Below, in pieces: positions 40,352 through 44,388 of a stretch of DNA of 44,388 bases. The notes under the pieces were generated by a model. The model was not told the DNA's origin, made no database searches, and worked only from the letters and a program-made list of their open reading frames with translations. Source of the stretch: Bacteroidales bacterium (GTDB taxonomy: Bacteria; Bacteroidota; Bacteroidia; Bacteroidales; UBA932); the NCBI GenBank assembly GCA_017415715.1, contig JAFQFD010000043.1, positions 1 through 44,388 on the forward strand, read 5' to 3'. The translations under genes and the position numbers were made by a program. Position 1 is the first letter of the stretch; every line of letters begins with the position of its first letter.

Positions 40352-41410
40352 ATGATTGAAAGCATCAAACAGTGGCTCCAGGAGGTGGAGCACCCTGCGA
40401 AAGGAGACAAGAATATCGTTGAACTTGGAATGGTCGAGTCTGTGGAGGCCGGCGACGGCTCCATAACCGTGACCCTTGCATTCGCCAAGCACCGCGACCC
40501 ACTCGCAGAATACCTCATCGGCAGCGCCAAGGCGGCGATTATCAGAAACGCTCCTGCAGGCACCCAGGTCGAGATAAAGACCATAATCAAGGAAGAGGCT
40601 CCGAAGAAGAAGCCCGGCCTTGACCTCGGATTCGAAGAGATAGCAAACGTCAAGCACATCATAGGCATCGCTTCCGGCAAGGGAGGCGTCGGCAAGTCGA
40701 CCGTCTCGGTAAACCTCGCCGTCGCACTCGCCCGCCTCGGATACAAGGTCGGACTCGCCGACGCCGACGTATATGGCCCGTCTGTTCCAAAGATGACAGC
40801 CAGCGAAGGAATGATGCCCGACGCATTCCAGGACGGTGACAAGGAAGTCATCATGCCGCTTGAGAAATATGGTGTCAAATGGATGTCCATAGGATACTTC
40901 GCAAAGCCCGAGCAGGCGCTCATATGGCGTGGCCCCATGGCCTGCAATGCATTGAAACAGATGATCCTGCAGGTACGCTGGGGCGAGCTGGACTTTCTTC
41001 TCATAGACATGCCTCCGGGAACGGGCGACATCCACATCAGCCTCGTGCACGACATTCCGCTCGAAGGAGCGGTCATCGTCAGCACACCGCAGGACGTGGC
41101 TCTGGCCGACGTCGAGAAGGGCGTCAACATGTTCCGCAACGAGAGCGTGAACAAGCCTATCTTCGGACTCGTAGAGAACATGGCCTGGTTCACTCCTGCA
41201 GAGCATCCTGACGAGAAATACTACATCTTCGGACAGGGTGGCGGCCTGCGCATGGCAGAGAAATACGGCATTCCTCTCCTCGGTCAGATCCCTATCGTGC
41301 AGAGCATCCGCGAAGGAGGCGACGCCGGCGAACCTGCCGCCCTCAGCTCACGCCCGGACGGTCTCGCCTTCCTGGCCCTCGCCGAAAAGCTCGCATCAGC
41401 ACTGAAATAA
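40352..41410 (+). CDS. Mrp/NBP35-family P-loop ATPase, iron-sulfur carrier
   Basis: About 352 residues. An N-terminal MIP18/DUF59 domain (~1-90, VELGMVESVEAGDGSITVTLAF) is followed by the Mrp ATPase with P-loop GIASGKGGVGKSTVSVN, DADVYGPSVP, and LLIDMPPGTGDIHISL. Mrp proteins bind and transfer Fe-S clusters. The usual Cys-x2-Cys near the end (ENM-x-CPxC) is replaced by ENMAWFTPAEHPDEKYYIFG, as I recall for other Bacteroides Mrp proteins, so cluster binding by that motif is unlikely. A TTG at 40328 would extend the frame into the end of the peptidase gene; I take the ATG at 40352, which follows that stop by 13 nt. The lactonase-like gene starts 4 nt after its stop. Confidence 0.92.
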   Translation: MIESIKQWLQEVEHPAKGDKNIVELGMVESVEAGDGSITVTLAFAKHRDPLAEYLIGSAKAAIIRNAPAGTQVEIKTIIKEEAPKKKPGLDLGFEEIANVKHIIGIASGKGGVGKSTVSVNLAVALARLGYKVGLADADVYGPSVPKMTASEGMMPDAFQDGDKEVIMPLEKYGVKWMSIGYFAKPEQALIWRGPMACNALKQMILQVRWGELDFLLIDMPPGTGDIHISLVHDIPLEGAVIVSTPQDVALADVEKGVNMFRNESVNKPIFGLVENMAWFTPAEHPDEKYYIFGQGGGLRMAEKYGIPLLGQIPIVQSIREGGDAGEPAALSSRPDGLAFLALAEKLASALK

Positions 41411-41414
41411 TATT

Positions 41415-42491
41415 ATGAAAAGGATATTGCTCCCAGTCATCGTCATGCTCATGTGCAGCTGCAGCCCCCGTCACGAACTCGTAATCGGCACTTATGGTGA
41501 ACATCTGTACCGATGTTCGTTTGACGGTGACAACTTCACCATACTCGGCTCCGCCGAAGCTGCAAACCCGTCGTATGCTTTAGCCTGCGACGGGGGTATA
41601 TTAGCTGTCAGCGAAGCCGGTGACGGTTCCGGGGTGTATTCATTTGGCTATGATTCATTCAGCAAGACAGCAGAACTGCATCAGACAGGAGCCGATCCTT
41701 GTTTCATAATGATCTATGATGGAAAGTATATGATGACTGCCGACTACAGCGGCGGATCCTTGAGCGTATTCCCTATCATAGACGGAGATCTGTGCCCACG
41801 CGTGGAACAGCTTGCCTTCGAAGGATGCGGCCCGGTGAGCGGCAGGCAGGAGTCTTCTCATATCCATCAGCTTAAGGTACTTCCGAGTTGGCCGGAATAC
41901 ATCCTTGCAAGCGACCTGGGAGCAGATGTCATCAGACTTATAAAGGCTTCATGCGGTCATGCAGGCGACGATGGCATAGGACTATGCCACATCTGCGACA
42001 TCCCATGCCCGCCCGGCAGCGGTCCGAGGCATATGGAATTCAGCCCGGACGGAAAGGTCATGTACTGCATCGCCGAACTTTCTGGAGAGGTGCTTGTCTA
42101 TGAGATTTCCGAGCAGGACGGGGTGCCGACATTCTGCCTGGTCCAGCAGATCCTGGCCGATGAGGTCAACGCCGGCGGAAGCGCCGACATCCACATCCAT
42201 CCTTCCGGCAAATGGCTCTACACATCCCACAGACTTGACAACGACGGCATAGCCATATTCGAGATCCTGCAAGACGGCACACTGGAGAAGACAGGCTATG
42301 CACGCACAGCCCGCCATCCGCGAAACTTCATGATCACTGCTGACGGGCATCATCTGCTGGTCGCCTGCCGCGACGACAAAGTCATCCAGGTCTTCAGCAT
42401 CGGCCCGGACGGCAGCCTGGCCCTCCAGCCGGCCCGCCTACACTTCGACACCGACATGCCGTCCAGCATCGTCGCGGTATCTAAACAATAA
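41415..42491 (+). CDS. Lactonase-family (YbhE-like) beta-propeller lipoprotein
   Basis: 358 residues with a short lipoprotein signal (MLMCSC). The body is a seven-bladed propeller of the 6-phosphogluconolactonase (YbhE/Pgl) family: LVIGTYGEHLYRCSFD at the start, SSHIHQLKVLP, GSGPRHMEFSPDGKVMYCIAELSGEVLVYEI, ADIHIHPSGKWLYTSHR and ARHPRNFMITADGHHLLVACRD. Family members hydrolyse sugar lactones or are muconate-cyclase-like. Being lipid-anchored it cannot be the cytoplasmic pentose-phosphate enzyme, so the natural substrate is uncertain; an extracytoplasmic sugar lactone is plausible. It starts 4 nt after mrp and is probably co-transcribed with it. No clear terminator follows. Confidence 0.87.
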   Translation: MKRILLPVIVMLMCSCSPRHELVIGTYGEHLYRCSFDGDNFTILGSAEAANPSYALACDGGILAVSEAGDGSGVYSFGYDSFSKTAELHQTGADPCFIMIYDGKYMMTADYSGGSLSVFPIIDGDLCPRVEQLAFEGCGPVSGRQESSHIHQLKVLPSWPEYILASDLGADVIRLIKASCGHAGDDGIGLCHICDIPCPPGSGPRHMEFSPDGKVMYCIAELSGEVLVYEISEQDGVPTFCLVQQILADEVNAGGSADIHIHPSGKWLYTSHRLDNDGIAIFEILQDGTLEKTGYARTARHPRNFMITADGHHLLVACRDDKVIQVFSIGPDGSLALQPARLHFDTDMPSSIVAVSKQ

Positions 42492-42543
42492 GTGTACGTT
42501 CCAGGGACTAGCCGAAAGCAAGGCCCTTGGAACACCTTTGGGC

Positions 42544-42803
42544 GCGAAGCCCATCACAGCACCGCCACATCCGCTTCGCTGCACGAAAAGAGCCAGATTT
42601 GAAGAAGACACAGTCGCAAAGCCCATCACAGAGCCCTTACGTCCGCTTCGCAGAACAATATGCTTCAATAACCACCCATTTCAAACTGCGAAGCCAACCA
42701 CAGCATCGCCACGTCCGCTTCGCTGCACTAAAAGGGCAAGATGTGAAGGGAAAACAGTCGCGAAGCCCATCACAGAGCCCCTATGTCCGCTTCGCTGCAT
42801 GGA
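42544..42803. repeat. 72-bp tandem repeat array, three full units plus a partial fourth
   Basis: Units start at 42544, 42616, 42688 and 42760, each exactly 72 bp, beginning GCGAAGCC (GCAAAGCC in unit 2) and holding CATCACAGNNCC and CGTCCGCTTCGC. The first and last parts of each 36-nt head pair as GCGAAG/CTTCGC. Units 1 and 3 resemble each other, as do 2 and 4, so there is also a 144-bp higher-order period. Confidence 0.85.
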
Positions 42804-42913
42804 AGGTGTCAATTTGGGTGGTGTTCTGTGCTGCGATGCTTTTGTGAAGTCCATAGAGGAGAATGGGCTTCATGTGTTACGCAACATGCTATAAACCAAC
42901 CATTTACACAATC

Positions 42914-42939
42914 GAGGGGCGGAAAATTTTCCTCCCCTC
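42914..42939. repeat. Palindrome with 13-bp arms, one mismatch
   Basis: GAGGGGCGGAAAA is followed directly by TTTTCCTCCCCTC. The single mismatch would be a G-U pair in RNA read on the plus strand. It may be an imperfect terminator for the lactonase-like transcript, though no T-tract follows. Confidence 0.5.
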
Positions 42940-43001
42940 AAATATCTAACACAATAATATTCAACAGATTACACGAAACGTAAATTCTGTCAGTAAACAA
43001 G

Positions 43002-43032
43002 AAGCGCCTGCCACGGAAAGCAGCAGGCGCTT
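43002..43032 (-). terminator. Probable terminator of tryptophanase
   Basis: Perfect 10-bp stem AAGCGCCTGC/GCAGGCGCTT around an 11-nt loop. On the minus strand it is followed by CTTGTTTACT. It lies about 98 nt downstream of the tnaA stop, with the repeats in between. Confidence 0.6.
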
Positions 43033-43067
43033 AGATTGCCACGGCTTCTGCGAAGCCTCGCAATGAC
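43033..43067 (-). repeat. Dispersed hairpin repeat, ATTGC/GCAAT variant with inner hairpin
   Basis: On the minus strand: GTCATTGCGAG, an inner hairpin (GGCTTCGCAGAAGCC), then GTGGCAATCT. The outer arms are identical to those at 1784-1810, which has a shorter centre. Confidence 0.7.
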
Positions 43068-43130
43068 ATATCGTCGACATACGAAGTCTAACGACATATC
43101 GTCGACATGCGAAGCCTCGCAATGACGTGA
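43050..43130. repeat. Tandem repeat of 28-31 bp, three units
   Basis: Units 43050-43080, 43081-43108 and 43109-43130 (partial) each begin GCGAAGCCT or ACGAAGTCT; the first two end with the same 16-base run containing ATCGTCGACAT. The array overlaps the dispersed hairpin repeat and stops directly at the tnaA stop codon. Confidence 0.7.
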
Positions 43131-44388
43131 TTAGAGTCTCTCGAGCTTTACTGTGAAGTGACGCATGAGCTCTGTCTCCCATACGATCTTCACACCGCGC
43201 TTGATCTCGTTGCGGCGGTCGTATACGTTCTTGAGGGCTGCTGCGATCACGTCCATGTGGTTGTTGGTGTATACACGGCGGGCGATGCAGAGGCGGAGGA
43301 GGTCAAGACCTCCGAAGCGGTTCTCACGAGTCACAGGGTCACGGTCAGCGAGGATGTATCCGATCTCGCAACCACGTACACCGGCCTCGATGTAGAGCTC
43401 GATGGCGAGTGTCTGTGCAGGGAACTCTTCCTTAGGAACATTTGTGAGGACCCTGTCAGCATCTACGAAGATAGCGTGACCGCCTACAGGACGCTGGTAA
43501 GGGATGCCGTACTCGTCGAACTTTGCTGCGAGGTACTGCACCTGACGGATGCGTGTCTCGATGGTCTCGAGCTCAGTGTTCTCGTCAAGACCTACTGCGA
43601 GAGCAGCCATATCACGGCCGTTCATACCACCATAGGTAAGGAATCCCTCGAACGGAATACAGAACTTCTTTGCTCCCTCGTACCAGTCCTCATGACGTGT
43701 AGCGATGAAACCACCCATGTTCACGAGACCGTCCTTCTTCGATGACATTGTCATACCGTCTGCATATGAGAACATCTCCTTGCAGATCTCCTTGATGCTC
43801 TTGTCAGCATATCCTTCCTCACGGGTGCGGATGAAGTATGCATTCTCGACGAAACGTGCAGAGTCGAAGATCACGCGCTTGCCATACTTGTCTGCGATTG
43901 CGCGAACCTCGCGAAGGTTCTGCATTGATACAGGCTGTCCTCCGGCTGTGTTGTTGGTGATTGTAACGATGATGAATGGAACGAGCTCTGCCTGCTCAGC
44001 AAGCACCTTCTCGAGTTTCTTAGGGTCAACATTACCCTTGAAAGGAACCTCGAGCTGAGTGTCCTTCGCCTCATCGACAGTGCAGTCAACAGCGAACGCC
44101 TTGCGGCTCTCGATGTGACCCTTAGTAGTGTCGAAGTGCGAGTTGCCCGGAACGATGGCACCAGCCTTCACGAGGTGGCTGAAGAGCACGTTCTCTGCTG
44201 CACGGCCCTGGTGAGTAGGGATTACATACTCGAAGCCTGTGATCTTGGTGATAGTCTCCTTAAGCTGGAAGAATGATGCAGAGCCTGCGTAGCTCTCGTC
44301 ACCCATCATCATTGCTGCCCACTGGCGGTCGCTCATCGCGCCTGTACCTGAGTCAGTAAGACAGTCGATGTAAACCTGATCTGACTTA
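43131..44388 (-). CDS. tnaA: Tryptophanase (5' end beyond the window)
   Basis: PLP-dependent beta-eliminating lyase that splits L-tryptophan into indole, pyruvate and ammonia. The 419 visible codons continue to the right edge (KSDQVYIDCLTDSGTGAMSD), so about 40-50 N-terminal residues are missing; the internal ATG at 44336 is not the start. PLP and fold motifs: PTHQGRAAEN, TITNNTAGGQPVSM, FDSARFVENAYF, and the PLP lysine region MSSKKDGLVNMGG. Tyrosine phenol-lyase is the close alternative. At the two positions that separate the families this protein has Asp in HFDTTKGH (Thr in TPL) and Ile in RGCEIGYI (Arg in TPL), favouring tryptophanase. Indole production is common in Bacteroidales. Confidence 0.9.
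   Translation of the reverse strand, partial: KSDQVYIDCLTDSGTGAMSDRQWAAMMMGDESYAGSASFFQLKETITKITGFEYVIPTHQGRAAENVLFSHLVKAGAIVPGNSHFDTTKGHIESRKAFAVDCTVDEAKDTQLEVPFKGNVDPKKLEKVLAEQAELVPFIIVTITNNTAGGQPVSMQNLREVRAIADKYGKRVIFDSARFVENAYFIRTREEGYADKSIKEICKEMFSYADGMTMSSKKDGLVNMGGFIATRHEDWYEGAKKFCIPFEGFLTYGGMNGRDMAALAVGLDENTELETIETRIRQVQYLAAKFDEYGIPYQRPVGGHAIFVDADRVLTNVPKEEFPAQTLAIELYIEAGVRGCEIGYILADRDPVTRENRFGGLDLLRLCIARRVYTNNHMDVIAAALKNVYDRRNEIKRGVKIVWETELMRHFTVKLERL

Larger units (their letters stand above)
42492..43130. other. Gene-free, repeat-rich region between the lactonase-like gene and tnaA
   Basis: This 639-bp stretch lies between two genes that point towards it. It contains the 72-bp tandem array (42544-42803), a palindrome (42914-42939), a terminator-like hairpin (43002-43032), a dispersed hairpin repeat (43033-43067) and a 28-31-bp tandem repeat (43050-43130). 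Reading frames across the 72-bp array stay open in more than one frame only because the period is divisible by three. I see no convincing gene. Confidence 0.7.

Noticed and set aside
40138-41206. Long minus-strand reading frames (351 and 286 codons) opposite the peptidase and mrp genes
   Set aside because: They are antisense shadows of clearly conserved genes and show no family motifs.
42544-42803. CRISPR-like array
   Set aside because: The repeated units are contiguous 72-bp blocks with no unique spacers of regular size, and there are no cas genes in the window.
42527-42894. Two overlapping plus-strand reading frames across the 72-bp array, encoding 24-residue repeats
   Set aside because: They are open because the repeat period is a multiple of three; more than one frame stays open, there is no promoter box and the residue composition is unlike neighbouring proteins.
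43131-44336. Tryptophanase starting at the ATG at 44336
   Set aside because: Seventeen more in-frame codons upstream match the family (VYIDCLTDSGTGA), so the gene continues past the window.
43131-44388. Tyrosine phenol-lyase instead of tryptophanase
   Set aside because: The two positions diagnostic of phenol-lyase (Thr and Arg) are Asp and Ile here, as in tryptophanase.

Overview
The window looks like a chromosomal segment of a gut or oral Bacteroidales bacterium. Signs are two SusC/SusD pairs, many Cys-anchored lipoproteins with BACON or fimbrillin-like domains, an S46 dipeptidyl-peptidase, a tryptophanase, an EF-G2-like translation factor, and repeated matches to the Bacteroidetes promoter (TTTG, about 20 nt, TAnnTTTG). 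Genus cannot be fixed from sequence alone.

Layout. 1-4405 is housekeeping: the 5' part of aspS (minus), an EamA-type transporter, a secreted esterase followed by rsmA, and a flavodoxin-like reductase. 4398-9374 is a beta-mannan intracellular module: a mannobiose-type 2-epimerase (minus) divergent from a three-gene plus-strand operon of a signal-less GH26, a GH130 mannosylglucose phosphorylase and a GPH symporter, closed by a bidirectional terminator. 9455-31427 is one large minus-strand polysaccharide utilization locus (PUL) of eleven close-packed genes. In transcription order these are a surface lipoprotein, a BACON-GH26 lipoprotein, SusC1, SusD1, a short SusC2, SusD2, a DUF1735-like lipoprotein, a DUF5060/GH5-like hydrolase, a GH2 beta-mannosidase-like enzyme, and two large modular lipoproteins sharing the same C-terminal half. 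A divergent AraC-type regulator follows (31683-32546).

The mannan genes form a coherent route: surface GH26 cuts the polymer, lipoproteins and SusCD bind and import the products, periplasmic GH5-like and GH2 enzymes trim them, GPH carries oligosaccharides across the inner membrane, cytoplasmic GH26 releases mannobiose, the epimerase makes mannosyl-glucose, and GH130 phosphorolyses it.

32554-34286 holds two tandem RhuM-type genes with a degenerate PLD-like C-terminal half; they are mosaic duplicates. 34515-36668 is an EF-G paralog without the catalytic histidine. 36781-42491 holds a small protein, an XRE regulator, rnhB, DPP7, Mrp and a lactonase-like lipoprotein. 42492-43130 is gene-free and repeat-rich. 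43131 to the end is tryptophanase, cut by the window edge.

The least expected items are a hairpin-rich in-frame insert in rsmA, the mosaic RhuM-PLD pair, dispersed hairpin repeats whose arms co-vary, a 72-bp tandem array, and a twice-used 36-bp T-rich element around the EF-G2 gene.
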